Source of the DNA: Candidatus Aminicenantota bacterium
GTDB lineage: Bacteria > Acidobacteriota > Aminicenantia > S016-38
NCBI GenBank assembly: GCA_027025175.1
Contig: JALVRF010000082.1
Location: 1-38,950, forward strand
DNA length: 38,950 nt
Reading direction: 5' to 3'
Below, in pieces: positions 1-8,325 of this stretch. Below the pieces are notes generated by a model. That model saw only the letters and a program-made list of their open reading frames with translations, ran no database searches and was not told the DNA's origin. Numbering within the stretch: the stretch's first letter is position 1; each line of letters begins with the position of its first letter. The translations under genes and the position numbers were made by a program.

Positions 1-244
1 CTCCGGAGGCTATGGGCCGTTTTCTCTTTACCGGATGACGGCGGTCCCTTTCCCTGTCAAAAAAATCGTTTATCACATAAACAGAGGATGCCAGAAAGGA
101 AAAGAGGAAGAAGGTTATAAGGGAATTGAGAAAAACCCTGGGGAGGAATATTTCCCTGGAAAAAACCGCCGGGGCAAAGACAAAGATGTTCTTCGCCCAC
201 TGGCGAATCCTCATGGCTTTTATAAACAGGGCTATTTTCTTCAT
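1..244 (-). CDS. UbiA-family prenyltransferase, decaprenyl-phosphate phosphoribosyltransferase-like (N-terminal part; runs off window edge)
   Basis: Own translation of the minus strand from ATG at 244: MKKIALFIKAMRIRQWAKNIFVFAPAVFSREIFLPRVFLNSLITFFLFSFLASSVYVINDFFDRERDRRHPVKRKRPIASG. It has the R-x-x-QW-KN-FVFAP and VYVIND-DRxxDRxHPxKxxRPIASG motifs of this family. Missing from the ORF track because it is open at the edge. ATG overlaps the pyrF TGA. Confidence 0.85.
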   Translation of the reverse strand, partial: MKKIALFIKAMRIRQWAKNIFVFAPAVFSREIFLPRVFLNSLITFFLFSFLASSVYVINDFFDRERDRRHPVKRKRPIASG

Positions 245-924
245 TGGGCCAGGTCCAGGAAACCAGCATCCATTAAAATTTCCACAAACCTCCTTCTGGG
301 ATCCGGGGCATGGAGAATCTCCCTGCCCACCACTATAAAATCCGCTCCGGACTGGAAGGCCTCATAGGGGGTTGCCACCCTTTTCTGGTCCCCCTTTCCC
401 TCTGCCAGCCTTATTCCCGGAACCACCTTGAGCAATTTGAAGTCCTGGAGAACGGAAAGTTCTGCAGCGGAACACACCACACCGTCCCCTCCCCCTTCCT
501 CCACCAGTTTAGCCATGGTCTTCACCCCCTCCTCCACCGACGCTATTCCCATGGCCTGCACATCATCCTGGGAAAGGCTGGTAAGAAGGGTAACCCCAAG
601 GATTATGGTATCCTTCTCCATTTCCCCACGGAGTTCCCTTGCCCTTTTGAATGTTTCCCTTCCACTTAGGGCATGAATGGTGGTCATGTATGGGTTGTAT
701 TTAAATATTTCCCTGAGGGCAGAAGTTACAGTGGATGGAATATCACCCAATTTCAGGTCAAGGAAGACCCTTTTTCCTTTCCCTTCCAGAAATTTAAGGG
801 CCTTGAAGCCCTCTCTGGCGAAAAGTCTCCATCCTACCTTGTAAACATAGGCTTCGGGGAATATGAACCTTTCTACCTCCCCCAAACTGTCCACATCAAG
901 GGCGATTATCACTCTCCTATACAC
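241..924 (-). CDS. pyrF: Orotidine 5'-phosphate decarboxylase
   Basis: IIALDVDSL...VFLDLKLGDIPSTV...VPGIR...GADFIVVGREI motifs. GTG start at 924 has a GGAGG placed 7 nt upstream; the ORF track extends to 975. Confidence 0.93.
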   Translation of the reverse strand: MYRRVIIALDVDSLGEVERFIFPEAYVYKVGWRLFAREGFKALKFLEGKGKRVFLDLKLGDIPSTVTSALREIFKYNPYMTTIHALSGRETFKRARELRGEMEKDTIILGVTLLTSLSQDDVQAMGIASVEEGVKTMAKLVEEGGGDGVVCSAAELSVLQDFKLLKVVPGIRLAEGKGDQKRVATPYEAFQSGADFIVVGREILHAPDPRRRFVEILMDAGFLDLAQ

Positions 925-1828
925 CCTGAAACCTCCCGATAATTTCGTTGAAATTATTATACCCTTCCTCTTCAAGGAGAGAAACCGCCTCTTTCAGGAT
1001 TCTCTCTGCGGCAGCGGGTTCCCTCAGTGTTATGGAACCTATCTGAACCGCCTTTGCTCCCACAAGGAGAAACTCCAGAAGGTCCTCTCCAGAACTTATT
1101 CCTCCGATTCCAACTACATCCACGTCCACCGAGGAAGCCACCAGGTAAACGGCCCTGAGGGCAAGGGGCTTAATGGCAGGGCCGGAAAGCCCGCCGAAAA
1201 GGGTGGAAAGGCGGCTTTTTCTGGTTCTGAAGTCCACGGCCATAGCCAGATAGGTGTTAACCAGGGAAACTGCATCGGCCCCGGCTTCCTGGCATGCGGA
1301 GGCCACCTCCACCAAGGAGGAGGTATTAGGGGTAAGTTTGGCCCAGAGGGGTTTTTCCGTAACTTCCCTGGTCGCTTTCACTATTTCGTAGGACCAGCGG
1401 GGCCACATGGCCGGGCATTTCCCTCCCTCTCTGACATTGGGGCAGGAAAGGTTAAGTTCAAAACCGGAAACCGAGGGGAGTTTAGAAAAATATTTCACAA
1501 CCTGGACATATTCTTCGTCCTCCTCACCGCAGGCGTTTATGATTATGTGGGTGTCATACTGGCTGAGATGGGGTAGGTATTCCTCAGCAAACCTCCTCAT
1601 ACCCACGCCCTGGAGTCCTATGGAATTTAGAAGTCCGCAGGGAGTTTCCCACAACCTGGGTGGAGGATTGCCCTGTCTCTCATAAGGATAAAGCCCCTTG
1701 ACCACTATGGCCCCAACCCTGTTAAGGTCAAGGATCGGAGCAAGTTCAATTCCGTAACCAGCGGTGCCTGAGGCCAGAATAACCGGGTTTTTAAGGACGA
1801 GCCCCCCGGCCTTTATCCTTGTGTCCAT
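917..1828 (-). CDS. pyrD: Dihydroorotate dehydrogenase B, catalytic subunit
   Basis: KNPVILASGTAGYG, NLSCPNV, KLTPN, GIGGISSGEDLLEFLLVGAKAVQIGS; adjacent to pyrK. Confidence 0.95.
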   Translation of the reverse strand: MDTRIKAGGLVLKNPVILASGTAGYGIELAPILDLNRVGAIVVKGLYPYERQGNPPPRLWETPCGLLNSIGLQGVGMRRFAEEYLPHLSQYDTHIIINACGEEDEEYVQVVKYFSKLPSVSGFELNLSCPNVREGGKCPAMWPRWSYEIVKATREVTEKPLWAKLTPNTSSLVEVASACQEAGADAVSLVNTYLAMAVDFRTRKSRLSTLFGGLSGPAIKPLALRAVYLVASSVDVDVVGIGGISSGEDLLEFLLVGAKAVQIGSITLREPAAAERILKEAVSLLEEEGYNNFNEIIGRFQGV

Positions 1829-2562
1829 ATCACTTCCTCTTTTTTAAAAACAGGACCTTCCAGACAGGCCCTTACTATTTTCTCCTGCCCCCCTCTCCTC
1901 ACCCTCACTGCACAACCGTAGCATACCCCGAAACCGCATCCCATTATGGTCTCTAAGGAAAATTCCGCTTCTCCTCTGTAAAGGCGGGCAAATTCCATCA
2001 TCATGGGCCAGGGGCCTGAAACATAGGCACAGGAGAAATCTTCCTGGGGTATGTGCCGGGTGAGGAGCCCCTTCCTTCCTGCGGAGCCATCCTCGGTGGT
2101 AATTATGACCTCCCGGGCCCTTTTCCTTAACCAGGGAAATTCATTGAGAAAGATTTCATCCCTGGTTTTCGCACCGTAAAGCAGGGTAAAATCCTCCAGC
2201 CTGCTCGCCAGATAAACCAGGGGGACTATTCCTGTCCCCCCTCCTGCAAGAAGAACCTTGCCTTCCTTCAAAGTAAACCCGTTTCCTAAGGGGATTATCA
2301 GGGACAGTTTGTCCCCGGGCTTTTTTTCCGAAAGAAGGCGGGTCCCCCTGCCCACTACCTTTATAAGAAAGAACAGGGAGTTCCCCTCCTGGTGCAAAAT
2401 ACCGAAGGGCCTCCTTAAGAAGGGGTCAAAGGAAGGAGAGGGGGAAATCATGGCGAATTGTCCGGGTTCTGAAGGGGGAAAATCCCCTTCTATCCTGAGG
2501 AGGACGAAATTTCCCCCGGGAAAACTCTTCTTCTCCTTTACCTCCCCCTCAACCTGTTTCAT
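1813..2562 (-). CDS. pyrK: Dihydroorotate dehydrogenase B, electron transfer subunit
   Basis: Ferredoxin-reductase-like FAD/NAD domain (LAGGGTGIVPL) and C-terminal CGFGVCYGC...C [2Fe-2S] motif. Confidence 0.92.
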   Translation of the reverse strand: MKQVEGEVKEKKSFPGGNFVLLRIEGDFPPSEPGQFAMISPSPSFDPFLRRPFGILHQEGNSLFFLIKVVGRGTRLLSEKKPGDKLSLIIPLGNGFTLKEGKVLLAGGGTGIVPLVYLASRLEDFTLLYGAKTRDEIFLNEFPWLRKRAREVIITTEDGSAGRKGLLTRHIPQEDFSCAYVSGPWPMMMEFARLYRGEAEFSLETIMGCGFGVCYGCAVRVRRGGQEKIVRACLEGPVFKKEEVIWTQG

Positions 2563-4649
2563 TTCCTGGTAAGAACCACAACCGGTTCAGGAAGGTCCAG
2601 GGCCACCTGTTTCTGGGAAGGGTCCCTTAAAATGGCGGAAACCACGCTGACCTCCCCCCTTTCACCTTTGAGTTTCATCTTTAAAACCCCAAGTTGGCCT
2701 ATTTTAACCGTTCCGTTTTTTACTGTAAACCCAATAAGAACCCTGTGATTCTCCTTGTTTTTCATGAAGGATTGATTGTCCAGGAAAGCACCAGGAAGAA
2801 CATCCACCAGTTCAATCTCAGGGGAAAATTCCACCACTATCTCTCCGGTTTTTATGGGCTCACCCCTGTAAGTAAGGGAAAGGGTGAAATTGGAGCCTCT
2901 GGAAATCATCACCCTTTTAGGGAAAAGGTTGAGGGCAGAGTTTTTCCTCTTCTTTATTCCCACGGGGGCCCTTTTTCCTGGGGAAGGCGGGGTTTCCTTT
3001 TTACCCTCAAGTTTCAGTCCCCTTCCCTCGGAAGTTATTATAGCCTTCTCCTCTTCCCTGCTGGGTTCCACATAATTCACAATGTATGGGGTGAGGGCAA
3101 CAACCACATCGGTCTGCTCCCTTTTGGTTTCGGCGTTGGAGAAAAGCCAGCCTATTATGGGAATCCTGGTGAAGAAGGGAGGAGATTTGGTGGTCTGGGT
3201 CTCCTGATTTCTGAAAAGCCCGGCTATTATTACGGTTTCTCCTCCCTTTACCCTGGCGGTCATCTCCACTTCCCTGTTTCCCAGAACCGGCAAATTGTTG
3301 TATCCAGTTCCGGCTATGGAAGAGACCTGAATTTTTATCTTCAGAGTAACTTCCTCCTTGGAATTTATCCTGGGTTCCATCTCCATATTTATCCCCACAT
3401 CCTGATACTGGAAGGAAGTTACCGGTTGGATGCTCAACCCCCCTGCGGCGATGGGAGAAAAGGTAGTCTGGGGGATGGGGACCTTATTTCCTATCTTGAG
3501 GGTGACTTTATCACCATCTATTCCCCTCAAAAGCGGTTTAGCCATAACCCTCGTTTCGGTATTGGTTTCAAGAAACCTGAGGTAGGCGGTGGGCATTACC
3601 ACGGCTATGTCGTCGCCGGTGAGGTTTCCCAGGGTTTTAAGGGTGATGGATGGGGAAGAGGAAGAGCTCCCTCCAGCGTCATTCTGGTCCTGGGAGGAAT
3701 TTTCCCCGGGGTTTATCTGGGCACCAATGGCGAACTGGGAAAGGTCAAAGCCAGCCTGCATTAATTTTGAACGGTTGACCTCCAGGATTTCCGCCTGAAT
3801 TATAACTTCACCCTTGGGCCTATCAAGGCGATCTATCAACTGGGCAATGTATTCTATCTGTTCGTCGGTCCCTTTAACTATTACTGCGTTAAGATTCTGG
3901 TCGTAGGATACGGTAATAGCCCTCCTCATCCTGGAAATCACCATGGTGGCAAGGGCCATTCTTATGCTCTTAACATTGGCATAGCGCAGGTAAAAAATCT
4001 TTACCTTCTTCGCCAGGTACTGCTCCCTTTTCTGAGGGGTGTCGGGGATTATGAGGTAATTTTTATCATCTATTTTGTAGTAGAAATTCTGGGTAGAAGC
4101 ACAGAGCAGCCTGAGAGCATCCTCAAAGTCCACATTCTCCAAGGAAATCGAATAATTTATGTTGCGGAAACCCTCGTCAAAAATCAGATTCACCCCGGCG
4201 TATTTCCCCAGGGCCTGGAATATGGTCTTCAGTTTTGCCCTGGCAAAATGGAGGGAAACCTTGGGTCTTGGAGCCTTGTAACGGGTAACCCTCCTCTTTT
4301 CCACCTTCCTTCCTGTGAGGGCCTCTATTCTTTTAAGCACTGCCTCGTTGCTGGGCTGATACTTCAGGGCCTTTTTGTAATAGGCCAGGGCCTGAGATTT
4401 GTTGCCTTTGCTCAGGGCATCCTCCCCCTTCATCCAGTAATGAATGGCAGCGGAAAGTTTCGCTTTATAAAGCCCTGCTTTGTACTGAGGGTTCATGGGG
4501 TCCTGTTCAAGGGCTTTCTGATAGGCCGCCACCGCCTCGTCGTACTTACCCTTGAGAAGGTAAAGTTCCCCCTGTTTTGCATAGGGGGAAACGGTGGCGC
4601 AGGAATAGAAGAACAGGGCTCCTGCGATAAATATGAGTACCTTTTTCAT
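2559..4649 (-). CDS. Secretin with N-terminal TPR and C-terminal cohesin-like extension (PilQ/GspD family, probable lipoprotein)
   Basis: Signal sequence ending FFYSC, TPRs, secretin N-domain (VIVKGTDEQIEYIAQLIDRLDRPKGEVIIQAEILEV), secretin core (VPIPQTTFS...KIGNKVP; GGETVIIAGLFRNQETQTTKSPPFFTRIPIIGWLFSN...VVALTPYIV). Confidence 0.9.
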   Translation of the reverse strand: MKKVLIFIAGALFFYSCATVSPYAKQGELYLLKGKYDEAVAAYQKALEQDPMNPQYKAGLYKAKLSAAIHYWMKGEDALSKGNKSQALAYYKKALKYQPSNEAVLKRIEALTGRKVEKRRVTRYKAPRPKVSLHFARAKLKTIFQALGKYAGVNLIFDEGFRNINYSISLENVDFEDALRLLCASTQNFYYKIDDKNYLIIPDTPQKREQYLAKKVKIFYLRYANVKSIRMALATMVISRMRRAITVSYDQNLNAVIVKGTDEQIEYIAQLIDRLDRPKGEVIIQAEILEVNRSKLMQAGFDLSQFAIGAQINPGENSSQDQNDAGGSSSSSPSITLKTLGNLTGDDIAVVMPTAYLRFLETNTETRVMAKPLLRGIDGDKVTLKIGNKVPIPQTTFSPIAAGGLSIQPVTSFQYQDVGINMEMEPRINSKEEVTLKIKIQVSSIAGTGYNNLPVLGNREVEMTARVKGGETVIIAGLFRNQETQTTKSPPFFTRIPIIGWLFSNAETKREQTDVVVALTPYIVNYVEPSREEEKAIITSEGRGLKLEGKKETPPSPGKRAPVGIKKRKNSALNLFPKRVMISRGSNFTLSLTYRGEPIKTGEIVVEFSPEIELVDVLPGAFLDNQSFMKNKENHRVLIGFTVKNGTVKIGQLGVLKMKLKGERGEVSVVSAILRDPSQKQVALDLPEPVVVLTRK

Positions 4650-5018
4650 TCAGCCCTCCTTTAATTTAACTGTTATTTTCTGTTTCTTTTTTTCATCCAG
4701 CAGAATCACCCGATCCGAAAAAATTTTCAAAACCCTGTACCTTCTGCCCAGGGTATCCCCTTCCCTTACCGTGTAAACTTCCCCATTAAGGCTCAGAACC
4801 GCCACTATGCCCTGAGCCCCTTTAGTGTTCCCGTAATATTCTATTTTGTCTGTTGTCTCTTGAACTGTAGGCTGGGTCTTCGTAGCCCTGGGAACATTTT
4901 CGTAGGCCATGTAAAACAGATTTCTTACCGGTTTGTAATATTTCTTCTGCTTGAGAAAATCAACCCTCAGGACCAGCACATTCAAGAGCAGTGGCAAAAT
5001 CAAAACTCTAACCCTCAT
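4650..5018 (-). CDS. PilP/GspC-like periplasmic assembly protein
   Basis: N-terminal hydrophobic segment, short C-terminal beta-rich domain (GEVYTVREGDTLGRRYRVLKIFSDRVILLDEKKKQKITVKL), position between PilO-like and secretin. Confidence 0.6.
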   Translation of the reverse strand: MRVRVLILPLLLNVLVLRVDFLKQKKYYKPVRNLFYMAYENVPRATKTQPTVQETTDKIEYYGNTKGAQGIVAVLSLNGEVYTVREGDTLGRRYRVLKIFSDRVILLDEKKKQKITVKLKEG

Positions 5019-5523
5019 GGAAATAAGCCTCCAGGTTTATAAGAGCCCTTATTTTCCCCCCACCTATTCTTTTCATGGTTATGCTCTTTATAACTATCAT
5101 TTTGGGAGAGGTCTCCAGTTCATATATGAGCCTCCTCAATCTGCTATATGTGGCAAAAACCGGGGGTATGCTTATCCCTATTTTGTAATAACCTGAGATG
5201 GATTCCGAGGGATTGGAAAAGGTAAGACCCTGGAAACTTACCCCGGCCCGGGAAAAAGCCTTTCTTATGATTTCCCTGGCCACCACAACCCCCGAATCCC
5301 CTATAAAGAGGTTTTTCTTCCTGAAATCCTCCAGGGTGGACATCTGCTGGATAAGGGCCTTTTCCTTTTTCCTCAGTTCCTCAAGTTTTTTCTCCAGGGA
5401 AACCTTTTCTTCCTCCATTTTTTTCTGACCCAGCACAACCCTCTTGTAATCCCTGTGAAGGGGAAGGAAAATCACCAGGAAAACGAAAACATCCAGCAAT
5501 AGAACCACCAGGAGTTTTCTCAC
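5008..5523 (-). CDS. PilO-like inner-membrane assembly protein
   Basis: Single N-terminal TM, coiled coil, small alpha/beta domain; synteny with PilN- and PilP-like genes. Confidence 0.65.
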   Translation of the reverse strand: MRKLLVVLLLDVFVFLVIFLPLHRDYKRVVLGQKKMEEEKVSLEKKLEELRKKEKALIQQMSTLEDFRKKNLFIGDSGVVVAREIIRKAFSRAGVSFQGLTFSNPSESISGYYKIGISIPPVFATYSRLRRLIYELETSPKMIVIKSITMKRIGGGKIRALINLEAYFHEG

Positions 5524-6059
5524 TTTCCGCCTCCCTTAAGGTCCCAGGCAATGGTGGCCACACTCCCCCCTGCCTTTCTCTCCTCCCTCATGAGATAAAC
5601 CTGATATTTTCCCCCTGCCGAAAGGGATTCAACGAAGTTCTTAATGGAGGAGGAACTGGCGAAATATCCGGTAAAGACAACCTTGCCGTTGGAAGAAACC
5701 GTAAGTTCTGTAAGATAGGCCCTGGAAGGAAGAGCCTTTTCAAGAATGTGAAAAACCCGGGTATAGGAAAAACCCCTTCTTTCAAGTCCTGCATTCAAAA
5801 AGCTCAGTTTAGGAAGAAGCTGGGCCTCCAGGCTTTTTATCCTTTCCCCCTCCGAAGCCACCCTGGTTCTGAGGTCCCTGAGGGCTGTCCTGACCCTGTC
5901 ATAGGAAGGGCCTGCAGTCTTTACTTTTATTTTGAAGTAAAGAGAAAAGATGAGAAGAACTCCCAGGATGAAAATGCCCGCATAAAAACCCAGTTTAACC
6001 CCTTCGTTTTCAAGCCTGAATTTCCTTTTCTCTAAAAAATCAAGTTCTATCCTCTTCAT
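5520..6059 (-). CDS. PilN-like inner-membrane assembly protein
   Basis: N-terminal TM, coiled coil, YLTELTVSSNGKVVFTGYFASSSSIKNFVESL typical of PilN/GspL-C; synteny. Confidence 0.7.
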   Translation of the reverse strand: MKRIELDFLEKRKFRLENEGVKLGFYAGIFILGVLLIFSLYFKIKVKTAGPSYDRVRTALRDLRTRVASEGERIKSLEAQLLPKLSFLNAGLERRGFSYTRVFHILEKALPSRAYLTELTVSSNGKVVFTGYFASSSSIKNFVESLSAGGKYQVYLMREERKAGGSVATIAWDLKGGGK

Positions 6060-6817
6060 GTCAATTCCCCCAGTACAGGGAGTCTCCAGCAGGGCTCAGA
6101 GAGATTTTCTCCACCGGAAATCTGTAATTCCCCTTCACAATATATTTTCTCGGCCTCAAAGCCAAGGAAAGAATCAATGCTGGCAAGTTCTGAGGTTAAA
6201 TCCTCCTCTGAAAAGGGGGGACGGAGTCGCCGGTATACCCGAAGGCAGCCATCTTTAACCCCCATTAAAACTGCAAACCCGTCCAGAAAAAATACGAAGG
6301 TGAAATTTCCCCCTCCCTTCTTTGCAAGAACATAGTTCAGGGCTGAAATTGAAGAGGGTTTTATGGATTTAAGTTTTAATTTTCTCTCTGAAAAGGCTTG
6401 CTTAAAATCATCAAGGGCTTTCTTCCCTGTGGTGGCCACCAGAAATTTCCCATTTCCCTGATAAAAGGAGGCTACGGAAACCTCTCCCCTGCCCTGATAC
6501 CTTTTTTTCATGTAAAAATGGACCATCTTCTCTCTCTCGGCCGTGGATTCTGGAATTTGCTGAAGGGAAAGGAAGGTTATCATAAAGGAATTTTCCGGAA
6601 GAAGTAGGATTATGCGGCCCGCCGGTGATATTTCCCTCTCCACCTGTTCCCAGGCCCTGGAAAAGGCCTCCATGTTCAGGGTGGTTGAAAAGGGAGAAAC
6701 TTCCCTAACAAGCGGAGCCTCCACCCTCTTAATCTGCACCTCCTTACCCCGCTTTTTCCCGGCCACCAGGAATTCCCTGCCTATCATTATCACTGTTTTT
6801 CTTCCAGGTATTTTCAT
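6056..6817 (-). CDS. PilM/GspL-like cytoplasmic assembly protein (short)
   Basis: Position between PilB-like ATPase and PilN-like gene; weak actin-fold-like pattern. Confidence 0.55.
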   Translation of the reverse strand: MKIPGRKTVIMIGREFLVAGKKRGKEVQIKRVEAPLVREVSPFSTTLNMEAFSRAWEQVEREISPAGRIILLLPENSFMITFLSLQQIPESTAEREKMVHFYMKKRYQGRGEVSVASFYQGNGKFLVATTGKKALDDFKQAFSERKLKLKSIKPSSISALNYVLAKKGGGNFTFVFFLDGFAVLMGVKDGCLRVYRRLRPPFSEEDLTSELASIDSFLGFEAEKIYCEGELQISGGENLSEPCWRLPVLGELT

Positions 6818-8325
6818 TTCTCCAGGCTCACGAAGGTAACTTTATTGAGTTCATCCAGGGAGGTTTCCCCGGCGAGCACCTTATCCACACCGCTTTCCCT
6901 TATAAACCTCATCCCCTGTCTTCTGGCTTCCTGTTTTATGAGGCGGGCGGGTTTCCTTTCCACAATCATTTCCTTAATTGTATCAGAAAGTTCCAGGAAC
7001 TCACCTATGGCCATCCTGCCCCGATAGCCAGTATTTGAACAGAAATCGCAGCCTGATGGACGATAGAAAACATGGTCCGAGTACTTAGCCGGATCAAGGC
7101 CGTTGGCCTCAAGTTCCTCTTTAGCGAGATGTGTCTCCACCTTGCAATAGGGACACAGTCTTCTTACTAATCTCTGGGCAAGGACCGCATTCAGGGCGGA
7201 AACCAGACTGTGCAGGTCAACCCCCATGTGAACGAACCTGCTTATTACATCAAAAACATTGTTGGCGTGAACAGTGGTCATTACCAGATGCCCGGTAAGG
7301 GCAGCCTGAACCGCTATCTCTGCGGTTTCCGGGTCCCTTATCTCCCCCACCATTATCCTGTCAGGATCGTGTCTTAAAATGGAACGGAGTCCCCGGGCAA
7401 AGGTAAGGCCCTTTTTCTCGTTAACCGGTATCTGCAAAATTCCGGGGATGTTGTATTCCACGGGGTCCTCAATGGTTATTATCTTCTCCTCTTCGGTGAC
7501 GATCTCGTTAAGGGCAGCGTAAAGGGTGGTGGTTTTACCAGAGCCCGTGGGTCCAGTAACCAGAAACATTCCGTAGGGAAGCCTTATATGCTTTCTTATC
7601 TTGCTTATTATCTCCTGGTCAAAGCCCAGTTTATCCAGGGTAAGTTCCTTGAAGGAGGAGGCCAGGTACTCCTTATCCAGAATCCTTATGACGCATTCTT
7701 CCCCGTGAATTCCCGGAAGGATTGAAACCCTGAAATCTATTTTCTTTCCTTTTATTTTCAACTGGAACCTACCATCCTGGGGAATCCTCCTCTCCGCTAT
7801 GTCCAGGTCAGCCATAACCTTTATCCTGGAGATTATCCCTGCGTGGAATTTCTTGTGGATGGGCTCCATGGCCGGATAAAGAACCCCATCAATCCTGTAT
7901 TTAACCTTCACAACCCGGTCCGTGGCCTCTATATGTATGTCGGAGGCTCCCCGGTGAACGGCGGTAAAAACTATGGAGTTTACCAGTTTAACTATGGAAG
8001 CTTCCTGGAGGGTAAGGGTCTCCACCGAGACCTCCTCCTCGGCCACCTCCATGACCTCTTCTCCGGCAAACTCCGCAGAGGCCTCCTCCAGAACCCCTTT
8101 CACAAGGTCTGCCCTCCGGAGTTCCTCCTCAAATTCATCAGGGCTTATTTTCACCGGGAGAACCCTGGAGTTTATGAAATCCTCAATCTCCTCCAGGTAG
8201 ATGGGGTTTTCCGGTTCCACCATGGCCACTTGAAGCCTGCCATCCTTCCAGCCCAGTGGCAGAAATTTCAGGCGGTATATCATCTCCGGAGGAAAAAGTT
8301 TTGCAGTTTCAAGGTCTATCCTCAT
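6814..8325 (-). CDS. GspE/PilB family secretion/assembly ATPase
   Basis: GPTGSGKTTTLYAAL, TIEDPVEY, ILRHDPDRIMVGEIRD, LTGHLVMTTVHAN, CPYCK...CDFCSNTGYRGR. Confidence 0.95.
   Translation of the reverse strand: MRIDLETAKLFPPEMIYRLKFLPLGWKDGRLQVAMVEPENPIYLEEIEDFINSRVLPVKISPDEFEEELRRADLVKGVLEEASAEFAGEEVMEVAEEEVSVETLTLQEASIVKLVNSIVFTAVHRGASDIHIEATDRVVKVKYRIDGVLYPAMEPIHKKFHAGIISRIKVMADLDIAERRIPQDGRFQLKIKGKKIDFRVSILPGIHGEECVIRILDKEYLASSFKELTLDKLGFDQEIISKIRKHIRLPYGMFLVTGPTGSGKTTTLYAALNEIVTEEEKIITIEDPVEYNIPGILQIPVNEKKGLTFARGLRSILRHDPDRIMVGEIRDPETAEIAVQAALTGHLVMTTVHANNVFDVISRFVHMGVDLHSLVSALNAVLAQRLVRRLCPYCKVETHLAKEELEANGLDPAKYSDHVFYRPSGCDFCSNTGYRGRMAIGEFLELSDTIKEMIVERKPARLIKQEARRQGMRFIRESGVDKVLAGETSLDELNKVTFVSLEK

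Noticed and set aside
35-367. ORF + 110 aa at the left edge
   Set aside because: Antisense to the UbiA-family gene and pyrF; low-complexity composition without recognisable domain.
863-1576. 237-aa plus-strand ORF
   Set aside because: Shadow ORF antisense to pyrD; Gly/His/Pro-rich translation typical of reverse-complement reading.
2694-3764. 356-aa plus-strand ORF
   Set aside because: Antisense to the secretin; composition (GGG, YY, HH runs) follows from the opposite strand's coding bias.
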